Notes: generated by a model not told the origin, from the sequence alone. Counted from the first letter of the stretch, positions 8,471-16,449 are shown. The stretch: DNA of 21,553 nucleotides from Sideroxydans sp. (GCA_030823965.1 JAVBYP010000096.1:1-21553), one strand, 5' to 3'. Made by a program: numbers and translations.

Positions 8471-9436
8471 ATGATGTCTGAAGAGAACACCAACCCCAAT
8501 TGGGAAAGAGGCGTACTGGAAAAGCTGGCGATGTCCGCCATTCAAGAGCAGCGCCGTGCACGACACTGGAGCATCTTCTTCAAGGTGCTGACCTTTGGTT
8601 ATCTGTTCTTGTTGTTGTTCTTATTCATGGGATGGGCTGGCAGTAGTGGTGACGGCAGCATGTCTGGCAGCAAGCACACGGCGCTCGTCGATCTGCAAGG
8701 TGTCATCTCGGCAGATAGCAATGCTAATGCAGATAATCTGATGGCCAGTCTGCAAGATGCGTTCGAAGACAAGAACACGGCGGGTGTCATTCTGCGTGTC
8801 AACAGCCCGGGCGGTAGCCCAGTACAAGCGGGTCTGGTGAATGACGAGATACGCCGTTTGCGCACATTACATCCTGACATCCCGCTGTATGTGGTGGTAG
8901 AGGATATGTGTGCATCAGGTGGGTACTACATCGCAGCAGCGGCAGACAAGATCTACGTCAACAAGGCGAGCATCGTCGGTTCTATCGGAGTGTTGATGGA
9001 TGGCTTCGGTTTTACCGGAACCATGGAGAAGTTGGGCGTCGAGCGCCGCTTGATGACGGCGGGTGAGAACAAGGGCTTCATGGATCCATTCTCTGCGCGC
9101 AATCCCAAACATGAAGCGTTCACCAAAGGTCTGCTAGTTGGCATCCATCAACAGTTCATCGATGTGGTGAAGCAGGGACGTGGCAAACGATTGAAGGAAA
9201 CGCCCGAGATGTTCAGCGGTCTGTTCTGGAGCGGCGACAAGGCTATCGAGATGGGTTTGGCAGATGAGATCGGTAGCGTGGATTCCGTGGCGCGTGATGT
9301 CATCAAAGCTGAAGACATCGTTGACTTCACCGCACGTGAGAACATTGCTGATCGCTTGGCTAAGAAACTAGGGGCGGGCGTGGTCAGTGCGTTTCCTGGG
9401 TTTGGTGCTCAAGTCGGTGGTGTCACTTTACGCTGA
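8471..9436 (+). CDS. sppA: Signal peptide peptidase SppA, short (S49) type
   Basis: A 321-residue membrane-bound serine protease of family S49, which degrades cleaved signal peptides. One transmembrane segment at about residues 36-55 follows a basic cytoplasmic N-terminus, so the catalytic domain faces the periplasm. Recognisable blocks: L-R-V-N-S-P-G-G-S-P, then D-M-C-A-S149-G-G-Y-Y-I-A with the nucleophile S149, then S-I-V-G-S-I-G-V, and the general base K201 in A-G-E-N-K-G-F-M-D-P-F. It is the half-length form, unlike the double-domain 67-kDa E. coli SppA. Two adjacent ATGs (8471, 8474) follow AGGAGA; the second has slightly better spacing. Its 3' end overlaps tesA by 14 bases. Confidence 0.92.
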   Translation: MMSEENTNPNWERGVLEKLAMSAIQEQRRARHWSIFFKVLTFGYLFLLLFLFMGWAGSSGDGSMSGSKHTALVDLQGVISADSNANADNLMASLQDAFEDKNTAGVILRVNSPGGSPVQAGLVNDEIRRLRTLHPDIPLYVVVEDMCASGGYYIAAAADKIYVNKASIVGSIGVLMDGFGFTGTMEKLGVERRLMTAGENKGFMDPFSARNPKHEAFTKGLLVGIHQQFIDVVKQGRGKRLKETPEMFSGLFWSGDKAIEMGLADEIGSVDSVARDVIKAEDIVDFTARENIADRLAKKLGAGVVSAFPGFGAQVGGVTLR

Positions 9437-10037
9437 GAAGTTGCGTGAGGCTGGGTAGCACGTTCTTCAATATCTGCGGTTGTGCTACCGCGTTCGGGTG
9501 TAGGTTGTCAGCTTGGAATTGTTCTGGTGGGATGTCTTTCAGCATGAAGCCCACCAGACTCACTTTATGTTTTTTAGCTAACTTGGGGTATAGCGCGCTG
9601 AAGCGTTTGGTGTAGTCCAGCCCGTAGTTGGGGGGTATCTGTATCCCCAGCAACAAGACCTTGGCGTTCGCTTTCTTCGTTTTCAGTATGATGTCGTTCA
9701 GATTCCTCTCTGTCTCACTGAGTGGCGTACCACGCAGAGCATCATTCGCCCCAAGCTCTACAATCACAACTGCAGGGCGATGTTCGTTCAGGGCTTTGAC
9801 GATGCGTCTTACGCCGCCTGCAGTGGTCTCGCCACTGATGCTGGCATTCACCACTTCGTATTGCGGGTGGGACTTTTGCAAGGAGGTTTGCAATAGGTTT
9901 CCCCATGAATCGGCACGTGCGATCCCATAGCCGGCTGATAAACTGTCACCAAAGATCAAGATGGTCTTGGTAGCGTGTGCGGAGGTAGATAGCGCGAGCG
10001 CTACCATCAGCAGAATGATTCTCAGAAAGGTATCCAT
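9423..10037 (-). CDS. tesA: Periplasmic GDSL esterase/lysophospholipase, TesA-like (multifunctional acyl-CoA thioesterase I)
   Basis: A 204-residue SGNH/GDSL hydrolase. It starts with a Sec signal peptide (hydrophobic core about residues 5-18, likely cleavage after A-H-A at 20-22), so the enzyme is periplasmic. Block I is F-G-D-S32-L-S-A-G-Y-G (S32 nucleophile), block II has the glycine S-G-E-T, block III is G-A-N98-D, block V is D177-N-L-H180-P-N, giving the full Ser-Asp-His set. E. coli TesA has thioesterase, protease I and lysophospholipase L1 activities; the physiological substrate is open. The ATG at 10037 is chosen because the signal peptide begins there; an upstream in-frame TTG is less likely. 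No clear ribosome binding site. Divergent from ybbA, the same arrangement as in E. coli. Confidence 0.92.
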   Translation of the reverse strand: MDTFLRIILLMVALALSTSAHATKTILIFGDSLSAGYGIARADSWGNLLQTSLQKSHPQYEVVNASISGETTAGGVRRIVKALNEHRPAVVIVELGANDALRGTPLSETERNLNDIILKTKKANAKVLLLGIQIPPNYGLDYTKRFSALYPKLAKKHKVSLVGFMLKDIPPEQFQADNLHPNAVAQPQILKNVLPSLTQLLSVK

Positions 10038-10704
10038 GTCATCGATTGTGCAAGCAGTAGGGCTCACCAAGCAAGTGCAAAGTGGCGATCAGCCATTGGT
10101 CATCCTGAATGAAGTCAGCTTCGAGGTCGAAGCGGGAGAGAGCCTTGCCATCGTAGGCGCGTCTGGCTCTGGCAAATCCACCTTGCTCGGATTGTTGGCG
10201 GGGTTGGATGTGCCGAGTAGCGGCAGTGTCTCGTTGAACGGCACTGACTTGTTCAAATTGGATGAGGATGGCCGCGCGCGATTGCGCGGTGAATTGGCAG
10301 GCTTCGTATTTCAATCGTTCCAATTGCTACCAGCCTTGAATGCACTAGAGAACGTGATGTTGCCGCTGGAGTTGGCAGGGGTGAAAGAGGCTCGGCAGCG
10401 CGCGGAAATATCGCTTCAACAGGTAGGCCTCGCCGCACGCGCCCATCACGTCCCAAAACATCTCTCAGGGGGTGAACAGCAACGCGTCGCTCTGGCTCGT
10501 GCCTTTGTCACTCGCCCCAAGATACTTTTTGCCGACGAACCTACCGGTAACTTGGATGCCGCTACAGGTGCGCAAGTGATCGAGTTGATGCTGGAGCTCA
10601 ATCGCGCACAATGTACGACGTTGATACTGGTGACGCACGACGAGAATCTGGCGCGGCGTTGCGGTAAGCAGATAAGGCTGGCAGCAGGGCGGGTTGTGCA
10701 GTGA
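10036..10704 (+). CDS. ybbA: ABC transporter ATPase YbbA (LolD/MacB-like)
   Basis: A 222-residue nucleotide-binding subunit. Walker A is G41-A-S-G-S-G-K47-S-T, Q-loop Q93 in F-Q-S-F-Q, signature L-S-G-G-E-Q-Q-R at 143-150, Walker B I-L-F-A-D167-E168, D-loop G-N-L-D, switch H201. It pairs with the large permease YbbP just downstream (start overlaps by GTGA). Members of this subfamily are mechanotransmission-type ABC systems acting on envelope substrates; the substrate of YbbA-YbbP is not settled. The ATG at 10036 has AGAAAGG five bases upstream and overlaps the tesA start codon by two bases on the other strand. A frame extension further upstream lies inside tesA and is not used. Confidence 0.94.
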   Translation: MSSIVQAVGLTKQVQSGDQPLVILNEVSFEVEAGESLAIVGASGSGKSTLLGLLAGLDVPSSGSVSLNGTDLFKLDEDGRARLRGELAGFVFQSFQLLPALNALENVMLPLELAGVKEARQRAEISLQQVGLAARAHHVPKHLSGGEQQRVALARAFVTRPKILFADEPTGNLDAATGAQVIELMLELNRAQCTTLILVTHDENLARRCGKQIRLAAGRVVQ

Positions 10705-13175
10705 ACCTAGTTCTCCTTTCATTGAATCTATTACGTCGCGACTGGCGCGCTGGCGAGTGGCGCGTGTTGTTGCTGGCGCTGGTGTTGGCGGTGGGCAGTC
10801 TCGCTACCGTTGGCCTATTCGCTGATCGCGTACGTCAGGCATTGCAGCAACAGGCACAGAGTCTTATCGGTGCCGATCTACGCATCACTTCCTCGCGATC
10901 GCTCTCAACGGAATATCGAAAAGCTGCTGAGGACCGAGGCATGCAGGTGGTGCAGAGTCGTACCTTCCCTAGCATGGTGGTGCATGGTGAGCAGGTGTTG
11001 TTGAGTGAGATACAAGCGGTGGAAACGGGCTATCCATTGCGAGGAAAGATCGAGATCGATGATGGAAGTTTGCACGTTGCTTCAGCTATTCCCGTAAGCG
11101 GTACGGTGTGGGTAGATGAGCGATTGCTGCGTCGTATGGATATGCAGGTGGGTGATGAGGTGGGTATCGGCGCGCAGCGATTCAATATCGCGGCACGCAT
11201 CGTGAAGGATATCGACCAATCCATCGGTTTCGCGAGTTTTGCTCCACGTGTGTTGATGAACGAGACGGACCTTGCCTCTACAGGATTGCTACAAGAAGGG
11301 AGTCGTGTCTCTTATCGCTTGATGATCGCGGGTGATGCTACGCAGGTGCTTGCGTTGAAGACATCGCTACAAGAAAAGCTATCAGGTAACGAGAAGATGG
11401 AGGATGTGCGCGATGCACGTCCTGAGATACGTACTTCGTTGGAGCGTGCCGAACACTTCCTTGGTCTTGCGGCGCTTACGGCTGCCATCTTGGCTGGTGC
11501 GGCGATGGCATTGGCAGCACGACGTTTCGTGTTGCGCCATTTGGATGGTGTGGCAGTGATGCGTTGCTTAGGCGCACAGCAAGGGCAGGTGTTGAGTCTT
11601 TTCCTTTATCAATTCGTCTTGCTTGGCATCGTGGCCGTGTTGGTTGGCAGCCTGTTAGGTTATCTCACACAAGCGGCTTTGGTCGAGAGTATCGCGTCTA
11701 TGCGTGAGGCGAGCCTGCCGCAGCCGAGTGTGATGCCGCTGGTCAAAGCAGCCGTCAGCGGCTTCGCCTTGTTACTTGGTTTCGCATTTTTACCCTTGCT
11801 GCAACTGCGTAAGGTCTCACCTCTGCGTGTGTTGCGTCGTGAGTTGGGTTTGCCAGAAGCGAGTGCTTGGTTGATCTACGGATTGGCGGTGGGCGTGCTG
11901 GCTGCTTTGTTCTTGTGGCATGCGGGCTCGTTGAAGCTGGGGTTGGCGGTGTTGGGCGGTTTGCTTGCTGGCTTGCTGTTGTTCGGCTGGTTGGCATGGC
12001 TGTTGTTGCATCTGTTGGCTCGTTACGCGTCCTACTTTCAGGCGCACTGGAGGCAGGCGTTCAATAATTTGGCGCGCCATGGACGCAGTGCCGCAGTGCA
12101 AGTAGTGGCGCTGAGCTTGGGCGGTATGGCGCTATTGGTTTTGACCTTGGTGCGTGGCGACTTGTTGGAGGCGTGGCAGGGTAAGTTGCCGCCGGATGCG
12201 CCGAACCGATTCCTTGTCAACATCCAGGCTGATCAATATCAGCCCGTACTCGATCTATTTACGCAGCGTTCGCTACCCGCGCCTGAGTTGCAACCGATGG
12301 TGCGCGGCAGACTCATAGAGATCAACGAGCGCGTGGTGAATGGAGATAGCTTCGCTGATCAACGCGCGAAGGCATTCGTAGAACGCGAGTTCAATCTGTC
12401 CTACATGGAACAGATGCCTACTTGGAACGAGGTGACGGGTGGGCTATGGTGGAAGAATGACAGTGTCGGTGAGCTATCGGTCGAGGAGGGCATCGCCAAG
12501 ACATTGAACATCAAATTGGGCGATTCGCTGACCTACGATGTGGCGGGGAGTCATTTCACTGCCAAAGTGACCAGTCTGCGCAAGGTGCAATGGGATTCGA
12601 TGAAGGTGAATTTCTTCGTCATCACCACGCCCGAGCTACTCAAAGAGTTTCCGACCAGCTATCTCAGCAGTTTCTATCTACATCCTGACAAGGCGCGCGT
12701 GGGGGACGAGTTGTCGCGTACGTTCCCCAACATCCTGCTGATCGACACAGGCGCGGTCATCGCACAGGTGCGCGGCATCATGGATCAGATCGCGCAGACG
12801 GTGAGTGCGGTGTTCCTGTTCACGCTACTTTCAGGTTTGGCGGTCTTGTATGCTGCACTGCTGGCGACGCAGGATGAGCGTTCGCACGAGGCGGCGATAC
12901 TGCGTACTCTAGGGGCGGATAGCCGCTACCTGCGCCGACTTCACCTTGCTGAATTCGCTATTCTGGGCGGTTTGAGTGGGCTATTTGCGGCGGCTGGGGC
13001 GACCTTGTTGGGCTGGGTGCTGGCGCGCTTCGTGTTGGAGATACCCTATCAGGCGAACTTCTCGATCTGGGCGATCGGGCTGTTTGGCGGGATCGCTGTC
13101 GTCACCTTAGCTGGTTGGTTGGCGACCCGACGCATCGTGAATCTGCCTCCATTGCGTATCCTAGCTGCTGATTGA
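10701..13175 (+). CDS. ybbP: ABC transporter permease YbbP (FtsX-like)
   Basis: An 824-residue inner-membrane permease. One transmembrane segment near residues 22-44 is followed by a periplasmic domain (about 45-250), then an FtsX-type cluster (segments near 253-276, 298-328, 348-370), two more hydrophobic stretches at about 390-440, a segment at 465-485, a second periplasmic domain (about 490-695), and a final FtsX cluster (about 700-815). This duplicated FtsX layout is that of E. coli YbbP (804 residues). It starts with GTG overlapping the ybbA stop (GTGA), with GGGCGGG just upstream. TesA, YbbA and YbbP being neighbours suggests a lipid- or envelope-related role, which is inference from context. 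Confidence 0.93.
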   Translation: MNLVLLSLNLLRRDWRAGEWRVLLLALVLAVGSLATVGLFADRVRQALQQQAQSLIGADLRITSSRSLSTEYRKAAEDRGMQVVQSRTFPSMVVHGEQVLLSEIQAVETGYPLRGKIEIDDGSLHVASAIPVSGTVWVDERLLRRMDMQVGDEVGIGAQRFNIAARIVKDIDQSIGFASFAPRVLMNETDLASTGLLQEGSRVSYRLMIAGDATQVLALKTSLQEKLSGNEKMEDVRDARPEIRTSLERAEHFLGLAALTAAILAGAAMALAARRFVLRHLDGVAVMRCLGAQQGQVLSLFLYQFVLLGIVAVLVGSLLGYLTQAALVESIASMREASLPQPSVMPLVKAAVSGFALLLGFAFLPLLQLRKVSPLRVLRRELGLPEASAWLIYGLAVGVLAALFLWHAGSLKLGLAVLGGLLAGLLLFGWLAWLLLHLLARYASYFQAHWRQAFNNLARHGRSAAVQVVALSLGGMALLVLTLVRGDLLEAWQGKLPPDAPNRFLVNIQADQYQPVLDLFTQRSLPAPELQPMVRGRLIEINERVVNGDSFADQRAKAFVEREFNLSYMEQMPTWNEVTGGLWWKNDSVGELSVEEGIAKTLNIKLGDSLTYDVAGSHFTAKVTSLRKVQWDSMKVNFFVITTPELLKEFPTSYLSSFYLHPDKARVGDELSRTFPNILLIDTGAVIAQVRGIMDQIAQTVSAVFLFTLLSGLAVLYAALLATQDERSHEAAILRTLGADSRYLRRLHLAEFAILGGLSGLFAAAGATLLGWVLARFVLEIPYQANFSIWAIGLFGGIAVVTLAGWLATRRIVNLPPLRILAAD

Positions 13176-13189
13176 TTGAGGATTTCTGG

Positions 13190-13217
13190 TTGACGCGAAG
13201 TCCAATATCCTTATAAT
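13190..13217 (+). promoter_or_regulatory. Strong sigma70 promoter of the rpsF operon
   Basis: TTGACG (13190-13195), a 16-base spacer, and a perfect TATAAT (13212-13217), followed by a GC-rich stretch (GCGCGC) typical of stringently controlled promoters of ribosomal genes. Transcription would start near 13224, giving a leader of about 78 bases. It begins only 15 bases after the ybbP stop. Confidence 0.85.
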
Positions 13218-13222
13218 GCGCG

Positions 13223-13280
13223 CTCCCTGAAAAAGGGAGTTCTAAACCTTGCCCCACCGTCCACTTAAATGTCGGGGGGC
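13223..13280 (+). promoter_or_regulatory. Structured leader of rpsF mRNA, candidate S6:S18 binding site
   Basis: Two hairpins lie between the promoter and the rpsF ribosome binding site. The first is CTCCC/GGGAG (13223-13227 with 13235-13239). The second pairs GCCCC (13251-13255) with GGGGC (13276-13280) and CCG (13257-13259) with CGG (13273-13275), with an unpaired A between them. A CCG-containing hairpin in the rpsF leader that binds the S6:S18 protein complex is an established autoregulation motif in many bacteria. Here ACCG could instead stay unpaired as that motif requires. Assignment rests on position and the CCG element only. Confidence 0.5.
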
Positions 13281-13301
13281 TTTAATCCACAAGGAGATGT
13301 A

Positions 13302-13682
13302 ATGCGACACTACGAAATCGTATTTATCGTGCATCCTGATCAAAGCGAGCAAGTGCCCGCGATGATCGAGCGTTATCGCACGTTGGTGACCAGCAAGAAT
13401 GGTCACATCCACCGTCTAGAAGACTGGGGCCGCCGCCAATTGGCATACCCGATCCAAAAGATCCACAAAGCACACTACGTGCTCATGAACATCGAGATCG
13501 ATCAGCCAACACTGGAAGAACTGGAACACGCGTTCAAGTTCAACGATGCAGTGTTGCGCCACCTGACCATCAAGACTAAGGCAGCAGTCGTTGTGCCTTC
13601 CGCGATGATGAAGGAAGAAAAATCGCGCTCTTACGGCGGTGATGCAGCTGAAGTTGCACCAGCACCTGTAGCGGCTGCGTAA
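13302..13682 (+). CDS. rpsF: 30S ribosomal protein bS6
   Basis: 126 residues; begins [15 protein letters not shown], the bS6 hallmark, with [10 protein letters not shown] in the middle and an Ala/Pro/Glu-rich tail. bS6 binds 16S rRNA in the platform together with bS18, encoded two genes downstream. The ATG at 13302 follows AAGGAGAT at ideal spacing; an 11-codon in-frame extension upstream lies in the leader hairpin and is not used. First gene of the rpsF-priB-rpsR-rplI operon. Confidence 0.97.
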   Translation: MRHYEIVFIVHPDQSEQVPAMIERYRTLVTSKNGHIHRLEDWGRRQLAYPIQKIHKAHYVLMNIEIDQPTLEELEHAFKFNDAVLRHLTIKTKAAVVVPSAMMKEEKSRSYGGDAAEVAPAPVAAA

Positions 13683-13689
13683 TTTAGGA

Positions 13690-13986
13690 TTGAGCAACAA
13701 CCGTTGTGTGATCGACGGGGAGGTGGTGGAGTCGGAAGGCTTGCGCTACACCCCAGCAGGAATAGAGAGAGTGGTGTTCAAGTTGCGCCACACCTCGATG
13801 CAGCAGGAAGCAGGGATGCAACGCCAAGTTCAGTGTGATGTACCCGCACTGGCGCTCGGTGAAGCGGCTAAGCAAGTCGGCCGTGTGCAACCTGGACAGC
13901 AGGTGAGAGCCGAAGGTTTCCTAGCGCAACGTAGCCTCAAGATCGCACAGTTGGTGTTGCACATTGATAACGTCACATTGAAATAG
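13690..13986 (+). CDS. priB: Primosomal replication protein PriB
   Basis: A 98-residue single OB-fold protein related to SSB, acting with PriA and DnaT to reload DnaB at stalled forks. Similarity to PriB is seen in L-R-Y-T-P-A-G-I, the [11 protein letters not shown] segment, and the final L-V-L-H-I-D. Location between rpsF and rpsR is the conserved place for priB in beta- and gammaproteobacteria. The only start giving full family length is a TTG at 13690, seven bases after the rpsF stop. The AGGA before it is directly adjacent, too close for a normal Shine-Dalgarno, so translation probably depends on ribosomes finishing rpsF. Confidence 0.9.
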   Translation: MSNNRCVIDGEVVESEGLRYTPAGIERVVFKLRHTSMQQEAGMQRQVQCDVPALALGEAAKQVGRVQPGQQVRAEGFLAQRSLKIAQLVLHIDNVTLK

Positions 13987-13996
13987 GAGCAATAAC

Positions 13997-14266
13997 ATGG
14001 CTCGTGTATTTAAGAAAAAAGATGACAAGAAGGGTAACTCTTCACGTCAGTTGTTCAAGCGTCGTAAGTTCTGCCGCTTCACTGCAGAGAAGATCGCAGA
14101 AGTGGATTACAAGGATATCAACATCCTCAAGGAATTCATCGCTGAGAACGGCAAGCTGATCCCGGCTCGTATCACTGGCACCAAGACACGCTTCCAGCGT
14201 CAATTGAGTGTTGCTGTGAAACGTGCGCGTTTCTTGGCTTTGATGCCTTACACCGATTTGCACTAA
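13997..14266 (+). CDS. rpsR: 30S ribosomal protein bS18
   Basis: 89 residues, very basic. Contains the bS18 core [20 protein letters not shown], and [22 protein letters not shown]. It binds the 16S platform as a pair with bS6. TAGGAG lies at good spacing before the ATG. Ten bases after priB and ten before rplI, so clearly within one operon. Confidence 0.97.
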   Translation: MARVFKKKDDKKGNSSRQLFKRRKFCRFTAEKIAEVDYKDINILKEFIAENGKLIPARITGTKTRFQRQLSVAVKRARFLALMPYTDLH

Positions 14267-14276
14267 GGAGTAGACC

Positions 14277-14726
14277 ATGCAAGTTATTCTGATGGAAAAA
14301 GTAGTCAACCTCGGTCAGTTGGGCGATGTTGTCAAAGTTAAGAATGGTTTCGGACGCAACTTCCTGATCCCTCAAGGCAAAGCAAAACGTGCGACTGAAA
14401 GCAACGTTGCTGACTTCGCGGCACGTCGTGCTGAGTTGGAAGCGGCTGAAGCAGCTAAGTTGGCAGATGCTCAAGCGCGTGGCGCGAAGCTGGAAGGTTT
14501 TGTTCTGACACTGACTCAAAAGGCTGGTGTTGACGGCAAGCTGTTCGGTTCTGTGACCAATGCTGACATCGCAGCTGCGCTGGTAGCTAAGGGTCATCAA
14601 GTTGAGAAGGGCCAAGTGCATACGCCAACCGGTCATCTGAAGCAGATCGGTGATCACGCGATCACCATCGGCCTGCACCCAGATGTCGTGGCTAACGTCA
14701 CTATCACTGTACAAGCTGAGCAATAA
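14277..14726 (+). CDS. rplI: 50S ribosomal protein bL9
   Basis: 149 residues, the same length as the E. coli protein. The N-terminal 23S rRNA-binding domain starts M-Q-V-I-L-M-E-K-V-V-N-L-G-Q-L-G-D and has V-K-N-G-F-G-R-N-F-L-I-P; a long Ala/Glu/Lys-rich connecting helix (about residues 45-75) leads to the C-terminal domain with L-F-G-S-V-T and I-G-L-H-P-D-V. The AAGGAG ribosome binding site includes the rpsR stop codon. Last gene of the operon, followed by an intrinsic terminator. Confidence 0.97.
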   Translation: MQVILMEKVVNLGQLGDVVKVKNGFGRNFLIPQGKAKRATESNVADFAARRAELEAAEAAKLADAQARGAKLEGFVLTLTQKAGVDGKLFGSVTNADIAAALVAKGHQVEKGQVHTPTGHLKQIGDHAITIGLHPDVVANVTITVQAEQ

Positions 14727-14749
14727 TTCAGCGCTGTCAGGTAGTTAAG

Positions 14750-14776
14750 AAAAAGGGCTGGCGACAGCCCTTTTTT
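14750..14776 (+). terminator. Intrinsic terminator of the rpsF operon
   Basis: AAAAAGGGCTG (14750-14760) pairs with CAGCCCTTTTT (14765-14775) around a GCGA loop, followed by the rest of a run of six T. It starts 24 bases after the rplI stop and separates this operon from dnaB. Confidence 0.93.
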
Positions 14777-14789
14777 AACGTCTGGAAAG

Positions 14790-14797
14790 TGTAGAAT
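14790..14797 (+). promoter_or_regulatory. Candidate -10 region of the dnaB promoter
   Basis: TGTAGAAT just downstream of the rplI terminator contains TAGAAT (five of six to TATAAT), 27 bases before the dnaB start. A clear -35 is missing; the matching position falls in the T-run of the terminator. dnaB needs a promoter here unless it relies on read-through. Confidence 0.4.
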
Positions 14798-14824
14798 CCC
14801 CTTCCCAAAATTTGCGGCCATATC

Positions 14825-16267
14825 ATGCAAAATTTCTCTGCCCCCGTCTCTGATCCACAACTCGAAGCGTTGAAGTTGCCTCCCCACTCGGTCGAGGCGG
14901 AGCAATCTGTTTTGGGCGGCATCCTGTTGGATACCAGTGCGTGGGACAAGATCGCCGACTTGTTGAGTGAGCATGATTTCTATCGCCACGAGCATCGTTT
15001 GATCTGGCGCCACATCGGTCGTCTGACCGAGCATGCAAAGCCGATCGATGTCATCACAGTCGCAGAATCCCTTGAAAGTAACGCCGAGCTAGAGAAGGCG
15101 GGCGGCTTGGTGTATCTAGGTACGCTGGCGCAGAACGTGCCCTCTGCCGCCAACATCCGCCGTTATGCCGAGATCGTGCGCGAGCGCGCCATCATGCGTA
15201 AGCTGGTCGAGGTGGGAAGTGAGATCGCGACCAGCGCTTACAACCCAGGTGGGCGTGATGCAGGGCAATTGCTGGATGAGGCAGAGAGCAAGGTCTTCGA
15301 GATATCAGAGCAGGGCGAACGTGGACGCCAAGGCTTCGCTCCTATCTCTCCGTTGCTGACTGAGGTGGTCGAGCGCATCGAAAGCCTATACAGTCGTGAG
15401 AACACGAGTGAGGTCACGGGAATCGCTACCGGCTTCACTGATCTGGATCGCATGACATCGGGTTTGCAACCAGGTGATCTGATCATCGTTGCGGGCCGCC
15501 CAAGTATGGGTAAGACCGCATTCTCCATCAATATCGCTGAGAACGTCGCACTGGAGTCGGGCAGAGCAGTTGCCATCTTCAGTATGGAAATGGGCGGTAC
15601 GCAATTGGCGATGCGTATGATTGGGTCGGTCGGTCGTTTGAATCAGCACACCTTGCGTACGGGACGGTTGGAAGATGAAGACTGGTCTCGCATGACGCAT
15701 GCCTTGGGTCAACTGAACGATGCCAAGATATTCATTGATGAGACAGCGGGTCTGAATGCATTGGAGTTGAGGTCTCGCGCACGTCGATTGGAGCGGCAGA
15801 ATCGTAGCGCCGATGCACAAGGTGTCGAGACACCGGGCCTTGGTTTGATCGTCATCGACTACATACAGTTGATGAGTTCACCCGCAGGTCGGAATAGTGA
15901 GAACCGAGCGACAGAGATCTCCGAGATATCGCGTTCCTTGAAATCACTGGCTAAAGAGTTGCATGTACCTGTCATTGCATTGTCACAGCTCAACCGTAGT
16001 TTGGAGCAACGCCCCAATAAGCGTCCTGTGATGTCTGACTTGCGCGAATCCGGCGCTATCGAACAGGACGCAGACTTGATCTTGTTCATCTATCGTGACG
16101 AGGTCTACAACCCAGATACCCCAGACAAGGGCAAAGCCGAAATCATTGTAGGTAAGCAGCGTAACGGCCCGATCGGAAAGGTCGAGTTGGTGTTCAGAGG
16201 AGAGTACACGCGGTTCGAGAATCTTGCTCCAGGTCAATATTCCTCACAGGGGTACGGTGGGGACTAG
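14825..16267 (+). CDS. dnaB: Replicative DNA helicase DnaB
   Basis: A 480-residue hexameric 5'-3' helicase (E. coli 471). N-terminal DnaG-interacting domain about residues 18-120 (P-H-S-V-E-A-E-Q-S-V-L-G-G-I-L-L-D), linker helix region about 150-200, RecA-like motor domain from about 200. Walker A is G224-R-P-S-M-G-K-T231; Walker B is V-I-D-Y-I-Q-L-M; L-S-Q-L-N-R-S-L-E-Q-R and the arginine-finger region near K-Q-R-N-G-P-I-G follow. No intein or insertion is present. The ATG at 14825 has no good Shine-Dalgarno, but the N-terminus aligns with known DnaB proteins. Placed after rplI as in many proteobacteria. Confidence 0.96.
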   Translation: MQNFSAPVSDPQLEALKLPPHSVEAEQSVLGGILLDTSAWDKIADLLSEHDFYRHEHRLIWRHIGRLTEHAKPIDVITVAESLESNAELEKAGGLVYLGTLAQNVPSAANIRRYAEIVRERAIMRKLVEVGSEIATSAYNPGGRDAGQLLDEAESKVFEISEQGERGRQGFAPISPLLTEVVERIESLYSRENTSEVTGIATGFTDLDRMTSGLQPGDLIIVAGRPSMGKTAFSINIAENVALESGRAVAIFSMEMGGTQLAMRMIGSVGRLNQHTLRTGRLEDEDWSRMTHALGQLNDAKIFIDETAGLNALELRSRARRLERQNRSADAQGVETPGLGLIVIDYIQLMSSPAGRNSENRATEISEISRSLKSLAKELHVPVIALSQLNRSLEQRPNKRPVMSDLRESGAIEQDADLILFIYRDEVYNPDTPDKGKAEIIVGKQRNGPIGKVELVFRGEYTRFENLAPGQYSSQGYGGD

Positions 16268-16320
16268 ATAGGGATATGGTGTTTCAAGGCAATAAAACTT
16301 CAGAATTTTCGTTTTATTTC

Positions 16321-16349
16321 TTGGCGATTCGGATGCTGTTGGTTACAAT
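16321..16349 (+). promoter_or_regulatory. Promoter of tRNA-Val (and probably thrS)
   Basis: TTGGCG (16321-16326), a 17-base spacer and TACAAT (16344-16349), followed by GCGCACC, a GC-rich discriminator expected of stable RNA promoters. The start would fall near 16356, about eight bases before the tRNA 5' end. Confidence 0.8.
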
Positions 16350-16363
16350 GCGCACCGTTTTAT

Positions 16364-16440
16364 AGGCGCGTAGCTCAGCTGGTTAGAGCACTTGGTCGAC
16401 ATCCAAGGGGTCGTTGGTTCGAGTCCAATCGTGCCTACCA
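16364..16440 (+). tRNA. tRNA-Val (anticodon GAC), with C at position 33
   Basis: The 77-base sequence folds into a full cloverleaf: acceptor AGGCGCG with CGTGCCT (one G-U pair), T8-A9, D-stem GCTC/GAGC, anticodon stem CTTGG/CCAAG, variable loop GGGTC, T-stem GTTGG/CCAAT with loop TTCGAGT, discriminator A and an encoded CCA. The seven-base anticodon loop is TCGACAT, so positions 34-36 are GAC (Val, codons GUC/GUU). Position 33 is C where T is expected in nearly all tRNAs. A Val-GAC tRNA before thrS is the usual arrangement in betaproteobacteria. Body and T-arm are normal, so the gene looks functional apart from C33. Confidence 0.93.
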
Positions 16441-16449
16441 ATCAAAACA

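Noticed and set aside
16291..16318. Inverted repeat AATAAAAC/GTTTTATT after dnaB as a possible terminator
   Set aside because: The stem is almost only A-T pairs and would be weak; there is no GC core. Could be chance in an A/T-rich spacer.
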